A stretch of 7,916 nt of DNA, taken from contig JAEZVV010000123.1 in assembly GCA_023443095.1 (NCBI GenBank), forward strand, positions 1-7,916, given 5' to 3'. This document shows positions 1-6,300 of the stretch, in pieces. The translations under genes were made by a program, and so were the position numbers. The stretch comes from Pseudomonadota bacterium (GTDB taxonomy: Bacteria; Pseudomonadota; Gammaproteobacteria; Burkholderiales; Burkholderiaceae_F). How positions within the stretch are numbered: position 1 is the first letter of the stretch; every line of letters begins with the position of its first letter. The notes under the pieces were generated by a model. The model made no database searches. It was not told the origin of the DNA and saw only the letters and a list, made by a program, of their open reading frames with translations.

Positions 1-143
1 ATGCGGGAGTTTGCGAAAAATGGCCACCCGAATCAAGGCGCTTCGCGCAAAGCTCGCAGATTCAACGCATCACTATTAAATTGCAAAATTGCATTTCCGC
101 CTTTGCCCCCCGGATAACCATCGAGACTAAAAGAGAGACAGAC
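1..143. other. Left edge of window, no assignable gene
   Basis: I see no firm gene here. The frame from base 2 is open to a TAA at 77-79 and ends in a basic, helical-looking tail (RIKALRAKLADSTHHY), so it could be the last codons of a gene entering from the left. The frame of the next gene is also open back to the window edge, so that protein could in principle begin further upstream. A stretch this short is often open by chance. No convincing -35/-10 pair or terminator is visible. Sequence left of the window would settle it. Confidence 0.3.
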
Positions 144-935
144 GTGGCAAATTACATAAACTCAGAGATATTATCCGAGGCATACACCCATCTTGAAATT
201 TCCCTTTATGAAGACAAGGAAAAACTCGAGACACTAAAACGAGATCTGACCGCATTCTTCCATGAGCGGGCCAGTTTCATATTCGGAACTGACGTCGAGA
301 TAAAAATCGAGTTCGAAGAGGGCAGCCTCAAGACAAAAGTCATCGCGATCGGATCAGCGGCAGCGACTATTATGACCTTAGTTTCAAGTTACGGAAATTT
401 CCGCCAAAGTATCACTCAACTGGCAAGTGACGCCACAACCTTGGCCCAGGCGGCGAACATGGAGGTTATTTTTCGCACCAAAACACCGCATTGCGATCGT
501 CTTCGCATAGAAAAACGAAAGGGTGTCTTCGGCCGCGTCGCTTCCTTGCTTAACGATCTAGATGCTGTTTCTGCCAAGTTATCCGATAGCAAATTACCCA
601 CGAACCACATCAGACTCAAGAACGCGAACACGGTCACCGACTCGTTACTGGAGTGGGAAGCTAGTGCGAGCAACTTATTCTCCAAGTTCGAAGACCCAGA
701 GACAACCGCTTGCGTTGCAGACGGCCTCCTTGCCGAAATAAAGAAGCTTCCCCGAGATTTCCCTTGGTATGGGGAGCTTTCACAAGCTAGCCTTCGAAGT
801 CAAATTATTGACGCAGACTCTAGCTTTGCGGGAGAAGTAGCGGGGGCGAATGCGCGCTACAGTGCGACCCTAAAGAGCATAGAAAATAAACTTCAAGATC
901 GCAGTGCGATATCCATTGCACGGGCAAGTAGCTAG
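144..935 (+). CDS. Uncharacterised protein with one hydrophobic segment
   Basis: I cannot name this protein; from the start chosen here it is about 263 aa. It begins with an acidic, helical region (residues 1-45), followed by a short segment with FEEGSLK (57-63). A hydrophobic stretch comes next (about 66-82, VIAIGSAAATIMTLVSS), long enough to be a single membrane helix or a buried hairpin. Then come YGNFRQSI (83-90), a basic patch around RLRIEKRKGVFGR, and a long polar helical C-terminal half. The GTG at 144 is preferred because GAGAG (133-137) lies 6 nt upstream; a TTG at 81 would add 21 residues but has no ribosome binding site, and the frame is open to the window edge. Codon use is less G+C-biased than in the genes right of 1855. 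The next gene starts 38-50 nt downstream on the same strand, so the two are probably co-transcribed. The family pattern resembles uncharacterised proteobacterial accessory proteins; function is unknown. Confidence 0.7.
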   Translation: MANYINSEILSEAYTHLEISLYEDKEKLETLKRDLTAFFHERASFIFGTDVEIKIEFEEGSLKTKVIAIGSAAATIMTLVSSYGNFRQSITQLASDATTLAQAANMEVIFRTKTPHCDRLRIEKRKGVFGRVASLLNDLDAVSAKLSDSKLPTNHIRLKNANTVTDSLLEWEASASNLFSKFEDPETTACVADGLLAEIKKLPRDFPWYGELSQASLRSQIIDADSSFAGEVAGANARYSATLKSIENKLQDRSAISIARASS

Positions 936-985
936 CCATTTCCTCATCCAGGGCGATTCACTTAATCCTAACATTGAGCCCCAAA

Positions 986-1441
986 ATGATGCATGATGAA
1001 TCACTTCACTCAATGGCCGGCGAGTTTTTTCGAGTATTCTCGCGCATGGAGTATGCCCTCAAAGTTGCCGGCCACAACAGGGGTAACGGTCCAGCAGAAG
1101 CCGACTGGAGTAAATTCGCTCGCTCCATCGAGAAAGCCATCGATGATCGACCGCTGGAGATAGCGGAATCCGTTGAATTTATTCTCACTCAACCACCCAA
1201 GAAACAGTATATTTCAAACAACAAACTTGAGTGGCGCGACCTCCCGGCAAATACAGGATCTCAAGTCGATGACTTGTTTATCTATATCCGCAGAATTAGA
1301 AACAATTTATTTCACGGCGGCAAATTCAACGGTCGATGGTTCGCACCCGAACGCAGCGAGCAACTCATGAGCGCAGCGCTCATTATCATGCACTGGACAA
1401 TCAAGACATCCCCCAGCGTACGCGCGGCATACCACGAATAA
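986..1441 (+). CDS. HEPN-like uncharacterised protein
   Basis: Small helical protein, 151 aa from the ATG at 986 (a TTG at 974 would give 155 aa). Numbering from the TTG, the notable motif is R109-N-N-L-F-H114, followed by GGKF. An Arg, a polar residue and a His four to six positions later is the signature of HEPN domains, many of which are metal-independent RNases in toxin-antitoxin, abortive-infection and CRISPR-associated systems. The predicted helices around it (FRVFSRMEYALKVAG near the N-terminus and the SAALIIMHWTI helix near the C-terminus) fit a four-helix HEPN bundle. The first half contains a plausible recognition segment but no second domain. ATG 986 is preferred because a weak TGAG lies 7 nt upstream and the TTG lacks any Shine-Dalgarno. 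It follows the previous gene by about 50 nt on the same strand and shares its lower G+C. RNase activity is inferred from the motif only; many HEPN-like proteins are inactive. Confidence 0.7.
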   Translation: MMHDESLHSMAGEFFRVFSRMEYALKVAGHNRGNGPAEADWSKFARSIEKAIDDRPLEIAESVEFILTQPPKKQYISNNKLEWRDLPANTGSQVDDLFIYIRRIRNNLFHGGKFNGRWFAPERSEQLMSAALIIMHWTIKTSPSVRAAYHE

Positions 1442-1738
1442 AATGATGCAACTTAAATAGTAAACTCAAAAAAACGACAACAACTTAATTGCACAGCGCC
1501 CGCCACTCGCGCATCCGGCCACCCCATATAAATAGAAAAACCTCGTATCACTGCCACTGAATTTTAGCGATAGCTCGCGAAAGCGTTCTCAGCATCCATA
1601 TTTTCGTTTACTTAAATGGATTTGAAATAATTAAACATCGGCGAGTAGATTAACCCCAAGCCCCCTTTCCGGCCTTAATCTCCGCAATCACCCCTCTGCT
1701 GCACGCCGAACGCCAGCCAGACCCGCGCCCAAGTCAAG
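1442..1738. other. A+T-rich gene-free stretch
   Basis: About 300 nt between the HEPN-like gene and the gene remnant. I find no ORF with a ribosome binding site on either strand, no tRNA and no strong intrinsic terminator. The left two thirds are A+T-rich (for example the runs around 1442-1490 and 1594-1640); after about 1655 the sequence turns C-rich. A bulged hairpin can be drawn at 1594-1621 (ATCC...ATTT pairing with AAAT...GGAT), but no T-run follows, so a terminator role is weak. A 6-bp inverted repeat, GATTAA (1648-1653) and TTAATC (1675-1680), flanks the composition change. Confidence 0.4.
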
Positions 1739-1813
1739 TCAAAACACGTTGTTGTCGTTGGCCGAAATCTTGGGCACCACCTGCAACACACCCCCATCCT
1801 TGACGAAGCCTTG
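1739..1813 (-). pseudogene. 3' remnant of an unidentified gene
   Basis: On the minus strand a 24-codon open stretch reads GFVKDGGVLQVVP and then ends KISANDNNVF before a TGA (1739-1741). It looks like genuine protein sequence: alternating hydrophobic and polar residues, host-like codons with G or C at third positions, and a clean stop. In the same frame a TGA sits directly upstream (1814-1816) and a TAA at 1832-1834, and there is no start codon or ribosome binding site, so it cannot be expressed as it stands. It most resembles the extreme C-terminus of a gene whose body was lost when the left-hand DNA was inserted or rearranged. I cannot identify the parent family. The alternative is a chance open stretch. 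Confidence 0.4.
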
Positions 1814-1854
1814 TCATCGAAGCCAGCGGAATTACGGCAGCAAAGGCGACGCCT

Positions 1855-2379
1855 TCACTCCGCCGGCTTGCGAGTCAGCCGGAAGCTCGCTGCTTGGCCG
1901 GCGGGCGTTCCCTTGTTCCACGATTGCCAGGTCTGGCGAATCTCGTCCGGCGAGATGAGTTCGATCCGGGCGCTGTGCATGTGTATGTCGCGCGCCGGGT
2001 CGAAGTTGCTGCCGCCGTCGAAGGCGAAATCGACCACCGAGCCATCGACTTTCTTTGCTCTCATGCGCGGCTGGTTGCCGGCGGCGCAGTAGTGGGTGAG
2101 GGCTAGGTCGTCGCCGTCCTTGTGATAGACGGTGGTCATCTCGTTGGGCGTGTCGGGCATCAGCCGCTCGACGACGGCGCTGCCGGCGCCGGTGAGGCGG
2201 TAGGTCGCCGCGACTTTGCCCGGGGCGCCGAAGACGCCGTCGGCGTCGACCCAGTCGCCCACGAGCGCCTTGAAGCGTTCGAAACTCGCGGCGGCGGGGG
2301 CCGAGGTCTGAGCCCAGGCGGCGGGCGCCGCGAACATCAGGACCAGAGCCCACCGACGCCAGAACCGGCTTTTCAGCAA
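1855..2379 (-). CDS. Secreted lipocalin-like protein of unknown function
   Basis: Predicted exported protein of 174 aa. Residues 1-23 form a classical signal peptide: basic KSRFWRRW, a hydrophobic core, and an AWA-Q cleavage site. The mature part starts with FERFKALVGDW (about 33-43), the N-terminal pattern of small beta-barrel (lipocalin/DUF1579-like) proteins. It continues with YRLTGAGSAVVERL (60-73), a conserved-looking THYCAAGNQPRM block (95-106), and HMHSARIEL in the last third. Such barrels often bind small hydrophobic ligands, but no ligand can be read from the sequence. The start is a TTG at 2377-2379; GGAGG lies 8 nt upstream, which supports this unusual start codon over any other. 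It follows the crotonase gene by 49 nt on the same strand, so the two are likely one transcript. Location is probably periplasmic; no lipobox cysteine is present at the cleavage site. Confidence 0.8.
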   Translation of the reverse strand: MLKSRFWRRWALVLMFAAPAAWAQTSAPAAASFERFKALVGDWVDADGVFGAPGKVAATYRLTGAGSAVVERLMPDTPNEMTTVYHKDGDDLALTHYCAAGNQPRMRAKKVDGSVVDFAFDGGSNFDPARDIHMHSARIELISPDEIRQTWQSWNKGTPAGQAASFRLTRKPAE

Positions 2380-2428
2380 AACGCTCTCCTCCGGGTGAGA
2401 CTGACCCTCAGCACAGTCAGGGACCGGA

Positions 2429-3235
2429 CTATGTCGGTGCTCCGTCCCACTGCGGCTTGCGCTTTTCCATGAAGGCCGCCACGCCCTCCTGGGCGACCGG
2501 GTCGATCATGTTGCAGGCCATGGTCTGGCCGGCAAGCTGGTAGGCCGCGGCGACCCCCATCTCCAGCTGCCGGTAGAAAAGCCACTTGCCCAGCGCGATC
2601 GCTACCGCAGGTTTGGCAACAATCGCGGCGGCCAGCTCCGCCACTTCGGCGTCGAGGTCATCGGCCGCCACCACCCGGTTGACGAGGCCGCGCTCCTGCG
2701 CCTGAGCTGCCGTGATGAACTCGCCCGTCACCAGCATCTCGAATGCCAGCTTGCGGCCGAGGTTGCGCGAAAGCGCCACGCCCGGCGTGGCGCAGAAGAG
2801 GCCGACGTTGATGCCGCTGACCGCAAACTTCGCGCCGTCCGCGGCTACCGCCAGGTCGCAGGCCGCCACCAGCTGGCAACCGGCCGCGGTGGCGATGCCG
2901 TGCACGCGGGCGATCACCGGCTGCGGCAGCGACTGGATGCGCAGCATCAGCTTGCTGCAATCGGCAAACAGCCCCTGGTAGAACTCGAGCGAAGGATGGG
3001 CCTTCATCTGCTTCAAGTCGTGCCCGGCGCAGAAGGCCTTGCCGGCGCCGGCGATCACCACCACCCGCACCTCTGGGTCGGCCGCCACGGCGTCGAGCTC
3101 GGCCATCAGCGCCGCCATCATGGCGTCGGAGAGCGAATTGAACTGAGCCGGCCGGTTGAGGCTGAGAGTCAGCACCCCGCCCTCGCGCGAACTCAAGACA
3201 TAGGGATCGACCTCACTCGGCACCGCTGCGTTCAT
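2429..3235 (-). CDS. ECHDC3-like enoyl-CoA hydratase/isomerase family protein
   Basis: Crotonase-superfamily protein of 268 aa, the usual length. The CoA-binding and oxyanion-hole regions are present: FCAGHDLKQM (68-77) and GIATAAGCQL (113-122). These blocks, together with SGINVGLFCATPGVALSR and the C-terminal FMEKRKPQW, match my memory of the ECHDC3 subfamily (human mitochondrial ECHDC3 and bacterial relatives). By alignment from memory with rat enoyl-CoA hydratase, the first catalytic glutamate (GGCEL) is Q121 here, and the second (PEILLG) falls at S140-G141. Both acid/base residues are therefore missing, so a canonical hydratase reaction is doubtful; a thioester-related or non-catalytic acyl-CoA role is possible. 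The ATG at 3235 has AGGAG (3243-3247) 7 nt upstream. The gene lies downstream of the deacetylase gene, separated by an inverted-repeat-rich spacer, and 49 nt upstream of the secreted protein gene. Family assignment is firm; reaction unknown. Confidence 0.92.
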   Translation of the reverse strand: MNAAVPSEVDPYVLSSREGGVLTLSLNRPAQFNSLSDAMMAALMAELDAVAADPEVRVVVIAGAGKAFCAGHDLKQMKAHPSLEFYQGLFADCSKLMLRIQSLPQPVIARVHGIATAAGCQLVAACDLAVAADGAKFAVSGINVGLFCATPGVALSRNLGRKLAFEMLVTGEFITAAQAQERGLVNRVVAADDLDAEVAELAAAIVAKPAVAIALGKWLFYRQLEMGVAAAYQLAGQTMACNMIDPVAQEGVAAFMEKRKPQWDGAPT

Positions 3236-3256
3236 GCCTTGTCTCCTGTTTTTCTT

Positions 3257-3399
3257 GCGCGGCGAAGCGCGCCGCCCTCGCCCTCAAGGACGAGCGCCGG
3301 GCCGCCCCAAGCTCGTCCTTCTGATCTGCCTTTCAGCCCTTACTGACTTGCCTTTCCGCCAAGGGTGCACGCGCGAGTGCGAAGCACTCGCGTACACCC
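3257..3399. repeat. Cluster of three inverted repeats between genes
   Basis: The 171-nt spacer between the deacetylase and crotonase genes holds three hairpin-forming sequences. First, GCGCG / CGCGC (3257-3272, 6-nt loop). Second, a perfect 10-bp pair AAGGACGAGC (3286-3295) and GCTCGTCCTT (3311-3320) with a 15-nt loop. Third, GCGAGTGC / GCACTCGC (3373-3391, GAA loop), extended by an outer GGGTG / CACCC pair (3363-3367 and 3395-3399). The first and third share a GCGAAGC core. None is followed by a clear T-run on the minus strand, so they look more like REP/BIME-type intergenic repeats or RNA-processing and attenuation hairpins than classical terminators. They may reduce read-through from the deacetylase gene into the crotonase gene. 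Confidence 0.6.
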
Positions 3400-3406
3400 G
3401 CGGCGC

Positions 3407-4333
3407 CTACAACTGCGCCAGCGTCTTGACATGAGCCACCACGCTGCGCCCCAGCGCCGACAGGTTGTAGCCGCCCTCGAGCGCGCTGACGATGCGGCCC
3501 CGGGCGTGGCGGTCGGCCACTTCCATCAGGCGGCGGGTGATGAAGGCGTAGTCGGACTCGACCAGGCCCATCTGGCCGAGGTCGTCTTCGCGGTGGGCGT
3601 CGAAGCCGGCCGAGATGAAGATCATCTCGGGCTGGAAGCCGTCGAGCCGCGGCACCCAGGTCGAGTCGACCAGCTCGCGCACCACGTCGCCCTTGGTGCC
3701 GGCGGGCAGCGGTGCGTTGAGCATATTGGGGGCGTCGTCTTCGGCGCCGACATAGGGGTAGAAGGGGTGCTGGAAGAAGCTGACCATCAGCACTCGTGGG
3801 TCGTTGGCCAGGATCTCGGCCGTACCATTGCCGTGATGGACGTCGAAATCGACCACCGCCACCCGCTTCAGGCCGCGCACCTCGAGCGCGTGGCGCACGG
3901 CGATCGCGATGTTGTTGAAGAAGCAAAAGCCCATCGCCGCCTTGGGCCGGGCGTGGTGGCCCGGCGGGCGCACGGCGCAGAAGGCATTGGCGAGCTGGCC
4001 GGCGATCACCTTGTCGGTCGCACCGACCACCGCGCCCGCGGCGTGCAGGGCGGCGGTCAGGGTGTGCACGTTCATGGTGGTGTCGGGGTCGACCGGCCAG
4101 TAGCCCTGGATCGGCACTGCCGCCCGGATCTTTTCGATGTAGGCGCGGTCGTGGGCGCGGGCGATCGTCTCGAAATCGGCGGGTTCGGCGTCGACATGGT
4201 CGAGATGCGGCGACAGACCCGAAGCGATCAGCTGGTCCTGGATCGCCGCCAGACGCTCCGGACTTTCGGGATGCCAAGACCCCATTTCATGGGTCGCACA
4301 CGTGGGGTGCGTGAAGAACCCGGTCTGTATCAT
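3407..4333 (-). CDS. Histone deacetylase family (class II-like) amidohydrolase
   Basis: Zinc-dependent arginase/deacetylase-fold hydrolase of 308 aa, a full-length single domain. In bacteria such enzymes remove acetyl groups from lysines, polyamines or other acetylated amines in the cytoplasm. Motifs in order: HPESPERL (21-28) near the N-terminus; RPPGHHA with the paired histidines H126 and H127; GFCFFNN (135-141); VDFDVHHGNG (161-170) with zinc ligands D164 and H166; SAGFDAH (241-247) with zinc ligand D245; and LEGGYN (285-290) with Y289, the transition-state tyrosine. All key residues are intact, so it should be active; the true substrate cannot be read from sequence. The ATG at 4333 has a GGAG only 3 nt upstream, so its Shine-Dalgarno is poorly spaced. 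It is divergent from the MoxR gene, with 38 nt between starts, and upstream of the crotonase gene on the same strand. Confidence 0.95.
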   Translation of the reverse strand: MIQTGFFTHPTCATHEMGSWHPESPERLAAIQDQLIASGLSPHLDHVDAEPADFETIARAHDRAYIEKIRAAVPIQGYWPVDPDTTMNVHTLTAALHAAGAVVGATDKVIAGQLANAFCAVRPPGHHARPKAAMGFCFFNNIAIAVRHALEVRGLKRVAVVDFDVHHGNGTAEILANDPRVLMVSFFQHPFYPYVGAEDDAPNMLNAPLPAGTKGDVVRELVDSTWVPRLDGFQPEMIFISAGFDAHREDDLGQMGLVESDYAFITRRLMEVADRHARGRIVSALEGGYNLSALGRSVVAHVKTLAQL

Positions 4334-4371
4334 CGTCTCCGCCCCGCCATTTCAATTGCAGGCTCTCCCCG
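4334..4371. promoter_or_regulatory. Short divergent intergenic region
   Basis: Only 38 nt separate the starts of the deacetylase (minus) and MoxR (plus) genes, so at least one promoter must lie inside the opposing coding sequence. A TATCAT (4328-4333) resembles a -10 box for the plus strand, but no good -35 element sits 17 nt upstream. GCAGG (4358-4362), 9 nt before the MoxR start, is the likely ribosome binding site. No operator-like palindrome is obvious. Confidence 0.35.
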
Positions 4372-5289
4372 ATGTTAGAGAAATTCCGCGCGACCGCCAG
4401 CCAGATCGGTTCCGTGATCGTCGGCAAGGATCTCCAGATACGCCAGAGCCTGACCTGTCTGCTCGCAGGCGGCCACCTTCTGATCGAAGATCTGCCGGGT
4501 GTCGGCAAAACAACACTCGCACATGCCATCGCGATTTCGCTGGGCCTGCCGTTTCGCCGCATCCAGTTCACCGCCGATCTTCTGCCCTCGGACGTGATCG
4601 GGGTGTCGGTGTTCGACCGCCAGAGCTCGGGTTTCGTGTTCCACCCCGGGCCGGTCTTCACCGAGGTGCTGCTGGCCGACGAAATCAACCGCGCCAGCCC
4701 CAAGACCCAGAGCTCGCTGCTCGAGGCGATGGAAGAAGGCCAGGTCTCGATCGACGGCCAGACGCGGCCGCTGCCGCGCCCCTTTTTCGTGATCGCGACC
4801 CAGAACCCGCAGCACCAGGTCGGCACCTTTCCGCTGCCCGAGTCCCAGCTCGACCGCTTCCTGATGTGTATCAGCCTGGGCTACCCCGACCGCGCCGCCG
4901 AACGGGCCCTGCTCGAAGGCCAGCCGCGGCGCGACCTCTTGAGGCGGCTGCCGGCGCTGGCCCGGCCGTCCGACCTGCTCGCCGCCCAGGTCCAGGCGGC
5001 CCGGCTGCACGTGGCGCCAGCCCTGCTCGATTACGTCCAGGCCCTGCTCGCCGCCACCCGCACCGCGGCCGTTGCCGAAGGCCTGAGCCCGCGCGCCGGG
5101 CTCTCGCTGCTGGCGGCGGCACGTGCCTGGGCCTGGTTCGACGGCCGCGGCCACGTGATCCCCGAAGACGTGCAGAACGTCCTGCCCGCCGTTGCCGGCC
5201 ACCGTCTGCGCGGGGTCGAGCGCGGCGGCCGGATGCTGGCCGGGCGCGAACTGGCGGCGCAGCTGCTGTCGTCGGTGGCCGTGCCTTGA
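4372..5289 (+). CDS. MoxR-family AAA+ ATPase
   Basis: Cytoplasmic AAA+ ATPase of 305 aa, typical of the MoxR family, which acts as a chaperone in the maturation or insertion of cofactors and in assembly of envelope complexes, usually with a DUF58 or VWA-domain partner. Visible motifs: GVGKTT (Walker A, 43-48, with K46); VLLADEINR (Walker B, 99-107, with D103 and E104); ATQNP (142-146, sensor 1 with N145); ESQLDRF (157-163), carrying a conserved arginine; and a C-terminal helical lid with GLSPRAGLSLLAAARAWA (238-255), where R241 is the probable sensor 2 arginine. ATG 4372 starts the conserved domain immediately and has a modest GCAGG upstream. The DUF58 gene starts 22 nt after its stop, forming an operon. 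All ATPase residues are intact. Confidence 0.95.
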   Translation: MLEKFRATASQIGSVIVGKDLQIRQSLTCLLAGGHLLIEDLPGVGKTTLAHAIAISLGLPFRRIQFTADLLPSDVIGVSVFDRQSSGFVFHPGPVFTEVLLADEINRASPKTQSSLLEAMEEGQVSIDGQTRPLPRPFFVIATQNPQHQVGTFPLPESQLDRFLMCISLGYPDRAAERALLEGQPRRDLLRRLPALARPSDLLAAQVQAARLHVAPALLDYVQALLAATRTAAVAEGLSPRAGLSLLAAARAWAWFDGRGHVIPEDVQNVLPAVAGHRLRGVERGGRMLAGRELAAQLLSSVAVP

Positions 5290-5311
5290 ACGCGGGCAGG
5301 GCGCCGCGCCG

Positions 5312-6295
5312 ATGAGCATCGCCACCCACCCGATCGCGCAGCGGATCGGCGACTGGATCGCCGGCCGCCGCGGCGCCGAGGCCGGCACCGTCGTGCTCGA
5401 CCAGCGCCGCGTCTACATCCTGCCGACCCGCGCCGGACTGGTGTTCGCCCTGGCGGTGCTGGCGCTGCTGATCGGTTCGATCAACTACGCGCTCCAGCTC
5501 GGTTTCCTGCTCGCCTTCCTGGTGGCGTCGATGGCGCTGGTCGGCATGCACGCCACCCATCGCAACCTCGCCGGAATCGAACTGCGCGGCGAGAGGGCCG
5601 AACCCGCTTTTGCAGGCGACAACGTGTTTTTCCAGTTCGCCCTGAACAACCCCGGCGAGCTTTCGCGCCATTCGATTGCACTGGCCTTCGCCGCGCGCGA
5701 TCCGGCCACGCCGCGTTTGCCGGCGCTGTTGCTCGACCTCGGGCCGCAAGCCCGGACCGCGGTCGACGTGCCCTTGGCCACGCATCGCCGCGGCCGCCTG
5801 CCGGCGCCGCGGCTGATCGTCGAAACGCGCTTTCCTTTCGGCCTGTGGCGGGCCTGGGCCTACCTGCAGCCGGCGCTTTCCGCCATGGTCTACCCCCGCC
5901 CCGAAGCCGACCCGCCGCCGCTGCCGCTGGCCAGCGGCGAGACCGGCAAGGACGCGTCCCTGACCAGCCAGGGCGAGGACTTCGCCGGAGTGCGGCCCTA
6001 CCGCGCGGGCGACGCGCACAAGACGATTGCGTGGCGGCTCGCCGCCCGCACCGACGAGCTTGCCGTCAAGCTTTACGAAACCAGTGCCGGCGACCAGCTG
6101 GTGCTCGACTGGGCGCAGTTGCCGGCGACGCTGTCGACCGAACAGCGTTTGTCGCGCCTGACTCGCTGGGTGCTCGATGCCGAAGCCGGGCAGCTGAGCT
6201 ACGGCCTGTCGCTGCCGGGCCAGCTCATCCTGCCCGAACGCGGCGAGGCCCAGCTCGAACGCTGCCTGAGCGCGCTGGCGCTGTTTCGCGGCTGA
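5312..6295 (+). CDS. DUF58-domain membrane protein
   Basis: Protein of 327 aa from the ATG at 5312. Two adjacent hydrophobic helices (about 42-57 and 59-80) form a membrane hairpin after a basic N-terminus. A soluble region follows, with RFPFGLWRAW (173-182) and the DUF58 signature GEDFAGVRPYRAGD (221-234) then IAWRLAAR (239-246). DUF58 proteins pair with MoxR ATPases and are thought to form a membrane-anchored chaperone or adaptor; VWA-like folding of the C-terminal half is commonly proposed. The same frame is open upstream to about 5192 inside the MoxR gene, but 5312 is chosen because it follows the MoxR stop by 22 nt, is preceded by a G-rich GGCAGGG, and begins near the usual N-terminus. 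The transglutaminase gene starts 5 nt after its stop, so translation is probably coupled. Confidence 0.93.
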   Translation: MSIATHPIAQRIGDWIAGRRGAEAGTVVLDQRRVYILPTRAGLVFALAVLALLIGSINYALQLGFLLAFLVASMALVGMHATHRNLAGIELRGERAEPAFAGDNVFFQFALNNPGELSRHSIALAFAARDPATPRLPALLLDLGPQARTAVDVPLATHRRGRLPAPRLIVETRFPFGLWRAWAYLQPALSAMVYPRPEADPPPLPLASGETGKDASLTSQGEDFAGVRPYRAGDAHKTIAWRLAARTDELAVKLYETSAGDQLVLDWAQLPATLSTEQRLSRLTRWVLDAEAGQLSYGLSLPGQLILPERGEAQLERCLSALALFRG

Positions 6296-6300
6296 AAGCC

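Noticed and set aside
1594..1621. Bulged hairpin considered as a terminator for the two-gene left unit.
   Set aside because: The stem is A+T-rich with a bulge, about 150 nt past the stop codon, and no T-run follows.
1648..1680. GATTAA / TTAATC inverted repeat near the composition junction, considered as insertion ends or an attachment site.
   Set aside because: Only 6 bp with a TTAA core, no flanking target duplication and no recombinase gene; likely chance.
2401..2420. CTGAC / GTCAG inverted repeat between the crotonase and secreted-protein genes.
   Set aside because: Only 5 bp with a 10-nt loop and no T-run; too weak to call.
3365..4378. 337-codon plus-strand frame opposite the deacetylase gene.
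   Set aside because: The minus strand encodes an intact deacetylase with all zinc ligands; the plus frame is rich in His, Val and Gly and without motifs.
4871..6019. Long minus-strand open frame opposite the MoxR and DUF58 genes.
   Set aside because: Low-complexity Arg/Gly/Ala/Gln translation without recognisable motifs; antisense shadow.
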